64,000 nt of DNA from Neoaquamicrobium microcysteis (GCF_008180155.1 NZ_VSZS01000066.1:62001-126000), one strand, 5' to 3'; positions 28,355 to 38,639 are shown, counted from the stretch's first letter. Numbers and translations are program-made. The notes: a model not told the origin generated them from the letters alone.

Positions 28355-29287
28355 TCAGGCGGTATGGCGGCTGACGCCGGCGGATTCGACTTCCTGCTTG
28401 GAGTGCAATGATCGGCGCGCAAGAATCGCAATCGGCTCGAAGCCGTAACCTTCCCCTCTCCGGTGGATCAGCCCGGCATGTGTGCCGCCGAAATGCGATG
28501 CCAGGAGCACTGCGTTGCGGCTGGCGCAGAAGTCGAGCAAGGACATCCGTGTGCGATAGGCCGTCGCTCGATCTTCGCACAGTGACGAACCCCAATCAGG
28601 CCGATAGACCTGCAAGGGGTGATGGAAGCTGTCGGCGGCGAAGAGAAAGGTGTCGGGGCCGTTCTCCAGTATAAAGGCGAGTTGCGTTGCGGTGTGGCCG
28701 GGCACTTGCATCGCACGAAGGCCGGGGAACACCTCGGCGTCGTCATCTATAAGATCCAGCTGCCCTGCCTCCACTATGGGGGTAATCGCTTCTCGCAGGA
28801 TCGAAGCCTGTTCGGGGTAGAGTGCGAGGCCGGCGCCGTCTGCTTGCCAGTGTGCATATTCCCGCCTGCCGACAACGTAGCGGGCGTTGCGAAATGCCGG
28901 CTCCCATCTGCCGTCGATGCACTGTGTATTGTTCTTTATGTGGTCCGTGTGCAAGTGGGTCAGCAGCACCATATCGATGTCTGATGGTGCAATACCTGCT
29001 GCGGCAAGGCTCATGAAGAAAGGCGCATTGGCGAGGCCCTTGTCCTGGTGACGGCCGCGACCGGTATCTACAAGGACAAGTTTGCCATCCAGTCGGAACG
29101 TCCAGCCATGAATGCTTGAGACGAGTTTGCCCTTCTCGGCATCATAGTACGGCATGGTGCCGACGAGCGGCGCCTCGGCGAAAACGTGAGGCGAAAAATC
29201 GGGAAAAAGGCTCTCTGGCGGAAAAGCCGCGCCCATCGATTCATTGATAGGAGTTAGGTCGAGCGCGCCGCTGTCTATGGTGTTCAC
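28355..29287 (-). CDS. Metallo-beta-lactamase-fold hydrolase (first of two paralogues)
   Basis: About 310 residues. The dinuclear zinc site is shown by LLTHLHTDHIK (HxHxDH), the downstream VPGHTATQ and DSFHH motifs, and the His in ASHFGGTHAG. It belongs to the AttM/AiiA-like lactonase and methyl-parathion-hydrolase-like group, so lactone or ester hydrolysis is likely. The GTG at 29287 (AGAGGCAGG seven bases upstream) gives the best initiation signal; ATG 29314 or 29320 are alternatives. The protein encoded at 43396-44289 is a clear paralogue (shared PAFxNARYxxGRxEYxHW block). Confidence 0.88.
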   Translation of the reverse strand: MNTIDSGALDLTPINESMGAAFPPESLFPDFSPHVFAEAPLVGTMPYYDAEKGKLVSSIHGWTFRLDGKLVLVDTGRGRHQDKGLANAPFFMSLAAAGIAPSDIDMVLLTHLHTDHIKNNTQCIDGRWEPAFRNARYVVGRREYAHWQADGAGLALYPEQASILREAITPIVEAGQLDLIDDDAEVFPGLRAMQVPGHTATQLAFILENGPDTFLFAADSFHHPLQVYRPDWGSSLCEDRATAYRTRMSLLDFCASRNAVLLASHFGGTHAGLIHRRGEGYGFEPIAILARRSLHSKQEVESAGVSRHTA

Positions 29288-29406
29288 ATCCTGCCTCTCG
29301 CTCGATCCCGTCATCCGCATCGTTACTCGCGCTATGAACTTGTGCCGGGAGCGCTTCAAGGGTGCAGGAGCGCCATATCGTGATGGCAGTACCCGCTCGC
29401 CGTTGA

Positions 29407-30216
29407 CTATGGCTGGTGGTAGCCGAGCTGGCTGCGGATGCGCTTTGCGACTTCCTGAAGCCGCTTGAGATGGACCGGTTTGCCGTTTTTGATGAGTTGC
29501 GGTGTCAGGCCTGCAATCGAGATCGCGCATACCGGGTGGTTCTCATTGTCGAATACCGGCACAGCCAGTGCAGTCAGCCCCAGCGCAACGTCGTCGATAG
29601 CGCACTCCCATCCCTGTTCCCGGATGAGTGCGAGACGCTTGCGCAGTTCCTTTTTCGACGTGATGGACTTCTCGCTCAGCTTTTCCATCGGTTGGGAAAT
29701 CAACCGCTCAATCTCCTCATCGGGCTGGTAGGCGAGCAGCAATTTCGGCGCACCGCCGCAATTGAGCGGCAGTGTGCCGCCAACCTGCCACCAGTGAACC
29801 TCCAGGCCGCGCATGTCGTGCACGCGGTCGAGGCAGACTGCCGCGCCTTCCTTGAAGATCGAAAGGAAGGTGGTCACGCTGAATTCGCTGGCAAGCTCCA
29901 CCAGTGCGGGCTGGGCGATCGCCCTGAGATCCTGGGTGTCACCTACATTGGATGCGAGGTCGCGAATGGCCCGACCCAGCCGGTAGTGATGGGTGAGCGG
30001 GTCCTGCGCGATATAGTTGCTCTGCATGAGGGTAAGAAGGAGTCTGCGCGTGGTGCCCTTGTCCAGGCCCGTGACGCTACTGACCTCGGCCAGCGTCTGC
30101 AAGTCCTTGCCCGCAAAGGAATTCAGAACCACCAGCGCGCGCGTTACCGCACGCACGTTCTGCACCGACGAGCCGGTGGTTTGATTCCCCGCCATGTTTA
30201 TCTTCTTCCCAGCCAT
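29407..30216 (-). CDS. IclR-family transcriptional regulator
   Basis: 269 residues. The winged HTH covers about residues 20-80 (VTRALVVLNSFAGKDLQTLA, SVTGLDKGTTRRLLLTLMQS) and the IclR effector domain about 95-265 (VCLDRVHDMRGLEVHWWQVGG). ATG 30216 is used; ATG 30195, with GGGAAGAAG upstream, is nearly as good. It is the only local regulator of the left half of the island and is flanked on both sides by its probable targets, the FAD oxidase/synthetase pair upstream and hydrolase, synthetase, carboxylase and TRAP genes downstream, all on the same strand. Confidence 0.92.
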   Translation of the reverse strand: MAGKKINMAGNQTTGSSVQNVRAVTRALVVLNSFAGKDLQTLAEVSSVTGLDKGTTRRLLLTLMQSNYIAQDPLTHHYRLGRAIRDLASNVGDTQDLRAIAQPALVELASEFSVTTFLSIFKEGAAVCLDRVHDMRGLEVHWWQVGGTLPLNCGGAPKLLLAYQPDEEIERLISQPMEKLSEKSITSKKELRKRLALIREQGWECAIDDVALGLTALAVPVFDNENHPVCAISIAGLTPQLIKNGKPVHLKRLQEVAKRIRSQLGYHQP

Positions 30217-30239
30217 TGATACCAATCCCGCAACCTGGA

Positions 30240-30256
30240 ATGTCGGACGCCGACAT
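30240..30256. promoter_or_regulatory. Palindrome upstream of the iclR-type gene
   Basis: ATGTCGG-ACG-CCGACAT has perfect 7-bp arms and lies 24 bases before the regulator start. A role in autoregulation is inferred from position. Confidence 0.4.
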
Positions 30257-30388
30257 GTCAGTCAAAGGGCGATACGATGCGCTATCTGAACGCTACCATA
30301 CCGGCGTTCGTCAAGTCCCTATGCCGGGTGGATCACTCAACCTCACAGAAACATGCCTACACGCCAGGCGTGCAGCGGCGTTATCGGC

Positions 30389-32011
30389 TCAAGGCCAGCG
30401 ATGGTCGCGGAACTGCTCGCGCAGTGTCCCCTTCTGAATCTTGCCGGTTGCAGTGTGCGGAATTTCATCGACCACGACTACGTCGTCCGGTAGCCACCAC
30501 TTCGCTATCTTTCCCTCCATGAACGCCAGCAGTGCCTCGCGCGTGGGCGCACGGCCTGGCTTTGGAACGACGATGAGGAGAGGTCGCTCGTCCCATTTCG
30601 GATGCGGTCGACCGATCGCGGCAGCCTCCGCCACGTCTGGATGGCTGACGGCGAGGTTTTCGAGATCGATGGTCGAGATCCACTCGCCCCCTGACTTGAT
30701 GACATCCTTGGCGCGATCCGTAATCTGCATGTAGCCCATGGGATCAATATGAGCGACATCGCCCGTGTCGAACCAGCCCTCGGGAGTAAAGCTGGCGCTT
30801 CCCGCGCCGCGATAATAGGCACTTGCGACCGCGAAACCCCTCACCTTGAGATTGCCGAAAGACTGGCCGTCCCAGGGTTTTTCCACATCGTCGTCGTCAG
30901 TAATTTTCATTTCGACCCCGAAAGGGGCGTGACCCTGCTTCTGGCGGATGCTCATAAGTGCGTCGCTGCTGTAATCCGCATATTCAGGCTTGATGGTAGC
31001 CAGTGTTCCCACCGGACTCATTTCGGTCATGCCCCACGCGTGAATGACCTCGACGTCATAATCTCGCTGGAATTTTTCGGTGACGACGCGAGGGCAGGCG
31101 GCTCCACCTATTACAACGCGCTGGAGCCATGGCAGCTTCAGGCCTTTGGCCTCAAGATGCTGCAGCAGCATCAGCCATACGGTCGGTACGGCAGCGCTGA
31201 AAGTCACGCGCTCCGTATCCAGCAACTCGAAAATCGACGCGCCGTCCATCTTCTGGCCCGGCATTACGAGCTTAGCCCCAACCAGCGGGCAACTGTGCGC
31301 AAGTCCCCATGCATTGGCGTGGAACATCGGCACCACGGGCATGACGACATCGCGAGACGACAGGTTCATCGCGTCGGGAAATGCGTTCCTCATGGCGTGA
31401 AGCACGTTGGACCGGTGCGAGTAGAGCGCTCCCTTTGGATTGCCGGTCGTGCCTGACGTATAACACATGCCGGAGGCCGCCTTCTCATCAAGCTCGAGCC
31501 ATCCGAAATCGCCATCGGCATCGAGGAGCCAATCCTCGTAAGATATCGCGTTCGGCAGGCTCGTCTGCGGCATATGCGTTGCATCGGTCAGGACGATCAC
31601 CCGCCGCAGGGTCGACACCGATGGCGCAATACCCTCAAGCAGGGGCACTAGCGACAGATCGACAAATATCGCCCGATCCTCCGCGTCGTTCATGATCCAG
31701 CTGATCTGCTCGGGAAACAGGCGGGGATTGAGCGTATGGTAGACGCCGCCCATACCCATGATGCCGTACCATGTCGCCAAGTGTCGGCCGGTGTTCCATG
31801 CAAGCGTCGCGATGCGGTCACCGGGGACGAAGCCCTCCCCGTCGAGAAGTTGCGCCACTTTCAGCGCCGTTGCGCGAACGTCGGCATATGTCGTTCGCGT
31901 GATTTCGCCTTCGACCGAACGCGAGACGACTTCACGCCTGCCGTGCTGGATTGCGGCATAGTCGATAATCTTATGACAGAGCAGCGGCCAGTCCTGCATT
32001 AATCCATTCAT
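30389..32011 (-). CDS. AMP-forming acyl-CoA synthetase (second of three), AlkK-like
   Basis: 540 residues. It has the P-loop [19 protein letters not shown], the [15 protein letters not shown] motif, the [21 protein letters not shown] core and the catalytic C-terminal Lys in [16 protein letters not shown]. Overall it resembles medium/long-chain fatty-acid-CoA ligases of the AlkK type. ATG 32011 is favoured because GAGG lies six bases upstream; ATG 32017 and GTG 32023 are too close to it. It is the downstream partner of the FAD oxidase gene, 101 bases apart, suggesting oxidation of a precursor to an acid that is then activated. Confidence 0.93.
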   Translation of the reverse strand: MNGLMQDWPLLCHKIIDYAAIQHGRREVVSRSVEGEITRTTYADVRATALKVAQLLDGEGFVPGDRIATLAWNTGRHLATWYGIMGMGGVYHTLNPRLFPEQISWIMNDAEDRAIFVDLSLVPLLEGIAPSVSTLRRVIVLTDATHMPQTSLPNAISYEDWLLDADGDFGWLELDEKAASGMCYTSGTTGNPKGALYSHRSNVLHAMRNAFPDAMNLSSRDVVMPVVPMFHANAWGLAHSCPLVGAKLVMPGQKMDGASIFELLDTERVTFSAAVPTVWLMLLQHLEAKGLKLPWLQRVVIGGAACPRVVTEKFQRDYDVEVIHAWGMTEMSPVGTLATIKPEYADYSSDALMSIRQKQGHAPFGVEMKITDDDDVEKPWDGQSFGNLKVRGFAVASAYYRGAGSASFTPEGWFDTGDVAHIDPMGYMQITDRAKDVIKSGGEWISTIDLENLAVSHPDVAEAAAIGRPHPKWDERPLLIVVPKPGRAPTREALLAFMEGKIAKWWLPDDVVVVDEIPHTATGKIQKGTLREQFRDHRWP

Positions 32012-32112
32012 GACCATCCTCACGTTGCACTAGGGATTGAACTCGACCATGGACGAGAAAAGCGCGCCTGCAACGGTCGCTGCCCTTCTAGTCCATGGTT
32101 GTCCTGGGAGGA

Positions 32113-33708
32113 CTAACCCTTCAGTCCGAGCGATCCGGGGTTCATCAAGCCCCGCGGGTCGACCGCCTTCTTGACGTCGCATAGCAACGACCAAGTGCTG
32201 TCGTTGAGGATTTCGCGGAATGGATAGTCGCGTGCGACCTGCCAACTCACACCACCCAAAGAAGCGTAGAGCTCCTGCGTCCCTCGCCGCAGCCGGGCGA
32301 CTGCGTCACGGGCCTGTGGGTTGGCAGCTCTATCGCGCCAGGGCTTCACGACTTCTGCGCCCAGGCTCTGCTCGTGGAGAGAGGTGATTTCGTCCATCCA
32401 GTAAAAGGCGGGCTCGATGAAGAACTCGTTGCCCACGGTCATTGTCATGATCGTGTAGACGATACCGTGTTCGGCCATGTCCGCCGCCCGCTCGGCGAAA
32501 TAGGCGTCGTTTGCCTGAACGACGCGCTCGGCGTCGCCAAGGGGAAACACGGCGTGGATGGGCACCCAGCGCTCTCCATTGAGGCCGAGCATCCCGCGCA
32601 CGGGCGAAAACGGCTTGGACCGCATCACTTTGGGTACGCTGTTGGGGAGGCTCTTGCCGGTGCGTTCGCCGATCGCCCTGAGTGTCGAGACGTTGACGGC
32701 CAGTTCCGGTGCGTTGCGTGCCTCAGTAACGATATGAAGCGTGTAGGGATGCTTCATCAGGAAAGAGGTGCCGGAGGTGGCTACGTCAACCGCGTTCTTC
32801 ACACCTGCCAGCAGGGACTTGCCGGCGCTGGCCACGTTGCCCAGCGTTTTGAGGCTGTCGGAAAGGCGGTTGACGCTGGCCGAATGCTGCGCCTTGGTTC
32901 GATCGATCCCGAACCCTTCGGAAACCATGCGGGTTCTCGCCATGGCTGTCTGTGCAAGCGCCATGTCCTTGAGGCTTTCGAAGCCGAAGGTCAGATAGTC
33001 GACTTCGGCTGGCTTGGGCCAGAGCCGCAACGTGGCGCCTGCCTTGATGCCCATTGCGCCGTTGTCGCCGAGGAACATGCCTGTGAGGTCGGGGCCGCCG
33101 AAACGGGTAAAGGGCTTGGTGCCCTTGCGTCCTCCGGAGCCTGTGGTGACGATCCGCCCATCGGCGAGAACCAACGTGATGCCGAGGACGCTTTCGGCCA
33201 CCGTTCCGTTGAGTGCCGAACCAAAGAACGCGCTGTTTTGCGAGAGGGCACCGCCTACTGTGGCGCGAATGCCTGAAAGCGGCCCCCAGTATCCGGTCCG
33301 CAGGTTGGTCCCTTCAAGGGCCTCGTTGACCTCTTCCCACGTCACGCCTGCTTCAACCGTTATGTACATGTCGGTCGTGTTGACCTCGACGATGCGGTTC
33401 ATGTTGCGCGCATCGATAACGATGGAGTCAGACCGCTCGGGCAGGTAGCCCTTGGTGTAGGACATGCCGCCGCCGCGCGGAACGACTGCGACGCCCGCCT
33501 CTGTTGCAAGGCATACGGCAGCGGAAAGTTCTTCGGCATTCGAAGGCATGACCACCGCAAGCGGCGCGATGCCCGGCTGCCAAAAGATATCGTTGGCATA
33601 GAAGAGCCGCGTCTCATGGTCCGCCTTCACGCGGTCTTCGCCCAGCGCCTGTTCAAGCGCGGCGATAACCATCAGGTCGTCGGTTCTGATGTGTTCACTG
33701 ATCGACAT
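32113..33708 (-). CDS. FAD-linked oxidoreductase (PCMH-type FAD domain)
   Basis: 531 residues. The PCMH/VAO-type FAD domain covers about residues 40-230, with the pyrophosphate-binding loop AVVPRGGGMSYTKGYLP, the ITVEAGVTWEEVNEAL strand and GGALSQNSAFFGSALNG. The rest is the substrate-capping and FAD-oxidase C-terminal domain ending VDPRGLMNPGSLGLKG. Relatives include glycolate/lactate dehydrogenases, p-cresol methylhydroxylase and vanillyl-alcohol oxidase; no signal peptide is seen. GGAGG precedes ATG 33708 at proper spacing. Substrate unknown, probably a hydroxy acid or alcohol feeding the adjacent synthetase. Confidence 0.88.
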   Translation of the reverse strand: MSISEHIRTDDLMVIAALEQALGEDRVKADHETRLFYANDIFWQPGIAPLAVVMPSNAEELSAAVCLATEAGVAVVPRGGGMSYTKGYLPERSDSIVIDARNMNRIVEVNTTDMYITVEAGVTWEEVNEALEGTNLRTGYWGPLSGIRATVGGALSQNSAFFGSALNGTVAESVLGITLVLADGRIVTTGSGGRKGTKPFTRFGGPDLTGMFLGDNGAMGIKAGATLRLWPKPAEVDYLTFGFESLKDMALAQTAMARTRMVSEGFGIDRTKAQHSASVNRLSDSLKTLGNVASAGKSLLAGVKNAVDVATSGTSFLMKHPYTLHIVTEARNAPELAVNVSTLRAIGERTGKSLPNSVPKVMRSKPFSPVRGMLGLNGERWVPIHAVFPLGDAERVVQANDAYFAERAADMAEHGIVYTIMTMTVGNEFFIEPAFYWMDEITSLHEQSLGAEVVKPWRDRAANPQARDAVARLRRGTQELYASLGGVSWQVARDYPFREILNDSTWSLLCDVKKAVDPRGLMNPGSLGLKG

Positions 33709-34191
33709 GCCATCCTCCATTGCAGTCCACAATTCGAATAGGAGTTGCAAATGATCGTGTCAATCAGTACCATCAGGTTCACGATGTGAAACGGTATGTG
33801 CCAGTTCAAGGTTCGTTGCGGCCACAGTCGCGAGCCCGTTCAGCAAACATCTTCCCCCTTCCAAACAATCGATCGTGTCATAGAATGACATACGGGTCAT
33901 GGATTGACAGCCTGCGCTGGCGATGTATAGGCTGCCCGACGTTGGTGGAGGCTGACAGGGAGGCACTTCTTCACGCATTGCGGAATGGACGAGACATGCC
34001 ATCGTGGCATGGTGAGCCAAAGCCGCAGACGTTTCCCCGGAGAAACGATTGGCCATATCCATAAGGATGGTGGGCGGGTTCGTGCGCGCTCAGATCGGCC
34101 TGCGTGTTTGAGGTGACAGATTGCCAGCTTCCCGGCGGAAACGCCGATCGCCACCGCCCGAGAAGGGCGGCAGCCAAGTTGGAGGAAGTTG
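33709..34191. promoter_or_regulatory. Divergent control region between the FAD oxidase and liv operons
   Basis: No gene fits these 483 bases. TGTCA-TAGAA-TGACA (33876-33890) is a perfect palindrome. The word CGTGTCAAT occurs at 33756-33764 and GTGTCATA at 33875-33882. Both words recur in the other divergent region at 44340-44367. No -10/-35 pair is certain. Confidence 0.5.
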
Positions 34192-35346
34192 ATGATCATG
34201 AAGACTGGAACTATGCGTCTTGGAGCAGCTCTCGCGGCTGCCGCATTCTCCCTGGCGGGCTCCGCCTGGGCCGATCCCGCCCCCGGTCAGTACAATATCG
34301 GGATTATCAGCGACGATACGGGTCCGCTGGCTGCAGCGGGCATCTCCTATCATCGCGGCGCCGATCTCGCCATCGAGGAGATCAACGCCAACGGCTTTGC
34401 CGGTGAGGGTGTAACGCTTAACCTCCTCGTCAAGGACAGCGCCACGGATGCGGCGCGCGCCGTCCAGGCGATGACTCAGTTCGCGGCCGACCGTACCGTG
34501 CTGGCAACTACCTGCTGCATCATCACGCCCATCGCGGGCGCCCTGTCGCCGATCGCCATGAACAACAACCTGCCGCTGGTCATCTACGGGGCCACCCGCG
34601 AAGGCCTGCCTCAGGAGCCGTATGTCACCTCGGTCGTGGCGTTGCCTGGGCCGCAGGAGGTGATGATGTCGGAACGTCTGGCTAGCGAGCTGAAGCCCAA
34701 GCGCGTCGCCTACTATACAACGGGTGACAACGACATCTTCCTGGCCCGCGCGCACGCCGTTAAGGCTGTGTTCGAGGAGGCCGGTGCCGAAACGGTCGCC
34801 GAGATTTCGACGCTGGCCAACGACACCGACTTCACTGGTCCTGCAACGCAGGGCATGGGCACCAATCCCGACGTCATCATGGTAATGACGACGCAGCAGC
34901 CTGCCGTGGGTATCATTTCGGCGTTGCGCCAGCGCGGCTACGAGGGTCTGATCGGGACGTCGGAGGTGATCTCCCCGCCGGCCATTTACCAGAAGTCTGG
35001 TGATCTTATTGAAGGTATTCCCTTTGCGCTGTCGTTCCAGCCCGGCCTGTCGGACAGCCCTGAGGCGACGACCTTCATCGAGGCTTATCAGGCCAAGTAT
35101 AACGAGCTTCCGGACGTCTACTCCGCCCAGGGTTACACCGCGATCCACTACATCGCTCAGGGCATGAAGGCGATCGACGGCGAACCCACCCGCGAGAAGC
35201 TGGCCGAGGAAATGTGGAAGATCACCTCGATCGATCACAACCTGTATGGCGGTCAGGAAATCGTCAACGGACAGGCCCAGATTCCGGAGACGTTGATCGT
35301 CAACTGGAACAGCGACGGCGAAGTCGCCCTCTGGGAGAACCAGTAA
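34192..35346 (+). CDS. Branched-chain-amino-acid-type ABC transporter substrate-binding protein
   Basis: 384 residues with a Sec signal (RLGAALAAAAFSLAGSAWA) and the Peripla_BP_6 fold (YNIGIISDDTGPLAAAGIS, ... GADLAIEEINANG). The ligand-contact loops TCCIITPIAG and IYGATREGLP are unusual for true leucine binders, so the ligand is probably another acid, aromatic compound or amide. GGAGG lies six bases before ATG 34192, deciding between three clustered starts. It is the first gene of a seven-gene unit ending with the hot-dog protein. Confidence 0.92.
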   Translation: MIMKTGTMRLGAALAAAAFSLAGSAWADPAPGQYNIGIISDDTGPLAAAGISYHRGADLAIEEINANGFAGEGVTLNLLVKDSATDAARAVQAMTQFAADRTVLATTCCIITPIAGALSPIAMNNNLPLVIYGATREGLPQEPYVTSVVALPGPQEVMMSERLASELKPKRVAYYTTGDNDIFLARAHAVKAVFEEAGAETVAEISTLANDTDFTGPATQGMGTNPDVIMVMTTQQPAVGIISALRQRGYEGLIGTSEVISPPAIYQKSGDLIEGIPFALSFQPGLSDSPEATTFIEAYQAKYNELPDVYSAQGYTAIHYIAQGMKAIDGEPTREKLAEEMWKITSIDHNLYGGQEIVNGQAQIPETLIVNWNSDGEVALWENQ

Positions 35347-35347
35347 C

Positions 35348-36235
35348 ATGCAACTGTTCCTCGAGCAGCTTGTAAACGGGATTGCGCTCGGTTCGCTGTA
35401 TGGTCTGTTCGGCATAGGGTTCGGGCTGGTTTTCGCCACGCTTGGGATTCTGAACACGGCCCACGGCGCTTATGCCAGCTGGGCCGCCATCATCGGCTAC
35501 TTCGCCGTGGTATGGTATGATGTGTCTTTTCCGGTCGCGATCGCCGTCGGTGTCATCGGTGGCGGCGTGCTGGCAATACTCGTCGATCAGATCGGTTTTC
35601 AGCCGCTCAGGAACAGAAAGACGGGCATGCTGGGGGCATTGATCACCAGCATCGCCTTTCTCATCATATTGGACAGCCTTGCGGGCATGGCGACAAACCA
35701 TCAAAGCTGGGCTTTCCCGTCACGGACCTATCCGCGCGGTATGCTCGATCTGGGCTTCATGCGCATTCCGTACATGCAGCTGATCATCATCGGCGCGATG
35801 GTGTTTTGTGCCGCCGGCATCTATTTGCTTATACAGAAGACACGGATCGGCGCGGCCATGCGCGCCGTCGGCTGGAATGCCGAAGCTGCTTCGCTCGGCG
35901 GCGTCAACGCCCGCATGGTCATCCTACTGACAGCCTTCCTCGCCGGTGCGACATCCGGCCTGGCAGGCGTTCTCGGCGGAGCCGCGACCTCCAACATCTC
36001 CTACATGCTCGGCGAGGGGCTCTTGCTCAAGGGCTTCGCGGCAGTGGTGGTGGGCGGCTACGACGACGTCCGCGGAACCGTGCTGGCCGGCATCCTGCTC
36101 GGCATTTGCGAAGTGTTCATTGCGCAATACCTGTCGACCACGTTCCGCGACGGCTTCACCTACATCCTGCTGCTCACCTTCCTCGTGATGCGGCCCCGCG
36201 GCATCTTCGGCAGCGGCAACTTTATGAGAGCCTGA
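35348..36235 (+). CDS. livH: Branched-chain-type ABC transporter permease (LivH)
   Basis: 295 residues, about eight transmembrane helices. The N-terminus LFLEQLVNGIALGSLYGLFG, the LNTAHGAYASWAA loop and the C-terminal FAAVVVGGYDDVRGTVLAG are LivH hallmarks. It starts one base after the binding-protein stop codon and ends two bases before the next gene, a tightly packed operon. Confidence 0.95.
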   Translation: MQLFLEQLVNGIALGSLYGLFGIGFGLVFATLGILNTAHGAYASWAAIIGYFAVVWYDVSFPVAIAVGVIGGGVLAILVDQIGFQPLRNRKTGMLGALITSIAFLIILDSLAGMATNHQSWAFPSRTYPRGMLDLGFMRIPYMQLIIIGAMVFCAAGIYLLIQKTRIGAAMRAVGWNAEAASLGGVNARMVILLTAFLAGATSGLAGVLGGAATSNISYMLGEGLLLKGFAAVVVGGYDDVRGTVLAGILLGICEVFIAQYLSTTFRDGFTYILLLTFLVMRPRGIFGSGNFMRA

Positions 36236-36237
36236 CG

Positions 36238-37116
36238 ATGGAAGCCATTCTGGATTTCTGGGCAGCGTATTCTGCCACCATAGCCTTCGGCCTTGTAAAC
36301 TCGTTCATCGCGTTGAGCTGTTATGCCGTGCTTTCGGCTGGCGTTCTCAGTTTCACAACGGTGATGTTCGCAGCGGTCGGCGGCTTCGTCGCCGCACAGA
36401 TGATCGGCATGTTTGCCCTTCCTCCGCTGGTTGCCTTCCTGTTTGCAGGCGTTGCCGGAGGCGTGGCGGCTGCGGTCATTGCGGTCATATTCCTTCGTCT
36501 TGAAACGCACTGGATGGCACTCGCCAGCCTTGCGCTTGTGCTGATCACACGTGTCGTGGTGCTCAACACGCCGACCCTTACCGGCGGTGTCCAGGGCATG
36601 CTCGTTCCCGTCCGCGTGAGTGTCCTTGAACTTTTCCTCGCGCTCGCGGTCACGGCGTTCGTATTCTACCGGATGCACAATTCCTGGTACGGGCTGGTGT
36701 CGCGGGCGGTGCGGGAGGACCCATCGGTGGCATCCACCATGGGGATCAGCACCTATCGCGTTCAGTTCATCGCGTTCCTCATCAGCGGCGCTGTGGGGGG
36801 CATTGGCGGTGCCGCGCTCGCGACAACGCTTCAGTTTATCTCGGCCGACACCTACTTCCTGGCACTCGCTTTCACCATGATCGCGTCGACCGTCCTCGGC
36901 GGCTCGTTCCACTGGTTCGGCCCGATTGTCGGCGCTTTCGTGTTCACTGCTCTGCCAACCACGATGCAGGCGGTTCTGCCGGAAATCCAGGACGTCGCAA
37001 AAGGGGTCGTGCTGCTCGTCATCATGATTCTTCTGCCTCGTGGCCTGGTCGATCCCCGGGTACTCAAGCTGCGCCTGTCGCGCAGCCCAAAAACCGCGGA
37101 GCAGCCTGATGCATGA
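36238..37116 (+). CDS. livM: Branched-chain-type ABC transporter permease (LivM)
   Basis: 292 residues, eight or nine transmembrane helices. SAGVLSFTTVMFAAVGGFVA, SRAVREDPSVASTMGIS and VLGGSFHWFGPIVGAFVF mark LivM. ATG 36238 is two bases after the livH stop. The frame extends far upstream without family similarity, so the longer version is rejected. Its stop overlaps the start of livG. Confidence 0.95.
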   Translation: MEAILDFWAAYSATIAFGLVNSFIALSCYAVLSAGVLSFTTVMFAAVGGFVAAQMIGMFALPPLVAFLFAGVAGGVAAAVIAVIFLRLETHWMALASLALVLITRVVVLNTPTLTGGVQGMLVPVRVSVLELFLALAVTAFVFYRMHNSWYGLVSRAVREDPSVASTMGISTYRVQFIAFLISGAVGGIGGAALATTLQFISADTYFLALAFTMIASTVLGGSFHWFGPIVGAFVFTALPTTMQAVLPEIQDVAKGVVLLVIMILLPRGLVDPRVLKLRLSRSPKTAEQPDA

Positions 37117-37909
37117 TACGCCGACACTGCTGCAACTGCGTGCCGTCGCCAAACATTTCGGCGGGGTCGCCGCCGTCGGAGGACTATCGACCACCGTACG
37201 CAAGGGCACTGTCCACGGGCTGATCGGCCCCAATGGTGCAGGCAAGACCACGGTGATCAACTTGATCACCGGACTCTTCCACCCCACCGACGGAGAAATC
37301 CTGTTCGACGGCCACAATCTCGAAGCGAAACCGCCGCATGAAATCGCGGCCCTGGGCATCAGCCGTACGTATCAGAACGTACGCCTGTTCAGCGGCATGT
37401 CAGCGCTTGAGCAAGTGCTGACAGGCTGTTTCCTCAAACGCGGTTCCAGCTTGTTCGCCTCTTTCGCAGGCCTGCCGGCCGCGCGGAGAAACTGGGAAGA
37501 GGCGAGAGCAAAATCGCTGTTGCTTCTCGCTCGGGTGGGCATGGCAGGCAAGGCTGACGTTCTGGCCGAAACGCTATCCTACGGCGAGCAGAGGCGTATC
37601 GAGATAGCGCGCGCGCTTGGCTCGGACCCCAAGCTTCTTCTGCTCGATGAGCCCACCGCCGGCATGAACCATGCCGAGAGCCAGGCAATAGGCCAGCTCG
37701 TGCATGAACTGCGCGATAGCGGCCTCACCATCCTCATGGTGGAACACAATATGGGGCTGGTCACTGAATTCTGTGACAGCTGCACGGTCATGAATTTCGG
37801 CAAGCTTCTCGCAGAGGGCACTCCTCGGAGCTGCATCGACGACCCTGAAGTGCAGGCTGCTTATTTTGGACGGAAGAACGATGCTAAACGTATCCAACCT
37901 GTCGGCTAG
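37109..37909 (+). CDS. livG: Branched-chain-type ABC transporter ATPase (LivG)
   Basis: 266 residues. Walker A is GPNGAGKTT, the signature loop LSYGEQRRIEIARAL, Walker B LLLLDEPTAGMN, and the switch His in MVEHNMGLV. The start at 37109 overlaps the livM stop by eight bases. The C-terminus overlaps livF by 29 bases, so all transporter genes are translationally linked. Confidence 0.95.
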   Translation: MHDTPTLLQLRAVAKHFGGVAAVGGLSTTVRKGTVHGLIGPNGAGKTTVINLITGLFHPTDGEILFDGHNLEAKPPHEIAALGISRTYQNVRLFSGMSALEQVLTGCFLKRGSSLFASFAGLPAARRNWEEARAKSLLLLARVGMAGKADVLAETLSYGEQRRIEIARALGSDPKLLLLDEPTAGMNHAESQAIGQLVHELRDSGLTILMVEHNMGLVTEFCDSCTVMNFGKLLAEGTPRSCIDDPEVQAAYFGRKNDAKRIQPVG

Positions 37910-38576
37910 CTATGGCGCGATCCGCGCGGTCAAAGGCATCAGCCTGAAGGTCGGGCAGGGTTCTCTCTGCGTTGTCCTTGGTTCAAACGGTGCCGGAAAA
38001 TCGACCACCCTGCGTAGCATCGCGGGGCTCCATCGGCCTGTCGAGGGATCGATAACGCTTCAGGACCGGGAAATCTCGCGTCTCAAGATTCACCAGGTCG
38101 TTCGTCATGGTCTTGCCCTTGTGCCGGAAGGCCGAATGGTCGTGGCGCCTCTGACGGTAGAGGAGAACCTGGATCTCAGCGGATTTGCCGGCCGCGGCAG
38201 CGATCGCAGCGACCGTGAGCGTGTCTACGAATTGTTTCCCCGTCTCAAGGAGCGGCGACAGCAGAAAGCGGGTCTCCTGTCGGGCGGAGAGCAGCAGATG
38301 CTCGCCATCGGCCGCGCACTCATGACCCAGCCTCAGGTTCTGGTTCTTGACGAGCCGTCCATGGGCCTCGCGCCATCGATCGTGGATCTCGTGTTCGACG
38401 CCATCGTGGCGCTTCACAAGCAGGGTCAGTCGATCCTGCTGGTGGAGCAAAACGCGGCGATTGCCCTGTCGGTCTGCGATTATGGTTATGTGATGCGGCG
38501 GGGCGAGATCGTGGTGGAGGGCACTGCCGAAATGCTTCGGGAAAGCCCCGAGGTTATGAAGGCCTATCTCTCCTGA
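37881..38576 (+). CDS. livF: Branched-chain-type ABC transporter ATPase (LivF)
   Basis: 231 residues. It has Walker A GSNGAGKSTT, the signature LSGGEQQMLAIGRALM, Walker B LVLDEPSMGLAP and the His switch in LVEQNAAIAL. GGAAG precedes ATG 37881. It completes a five-gene importer; the following flavoprotein gene begins 63 bases later and is probably in the same transcript. Confidence 0.95.
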   Translation: MLNVSNLSASYGAIRAVKGISLKVGQGSLCVVLGSNGAGKSTTLRSIAGLHRPVEGSITLQDREISRLKIHQVVRHGLALVPEGRMVVAPLTVEENLDLSGFAGRGSDRSDRERVYELFPRLKERRQQKAGLLSGGEQQMLAIGRALMTQPQVLVLDEPSMGLAPSIVDLVFDAIVALHKQGQSILLVEQNAAIALSVCDYGYVMRRGEIVVEGTAEMLRESPEVMKAYLS

Positions 38577-38639
38577 GCCAGTCGGTCGCTAGGGTCTCGA
38601 CCTTACCGGCTCTCACATCGGCCAAGCGGAGGGTTTGGC

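Noticed and set aside
34192-38576. Leucine/isoleucine/valine uptake system
   Set aside because: The transporter family is certain, but the location in a CoA-catabolic island and the unusual ligand-loop residues argue against amino acids as the main substrate, so only family-level names are used.
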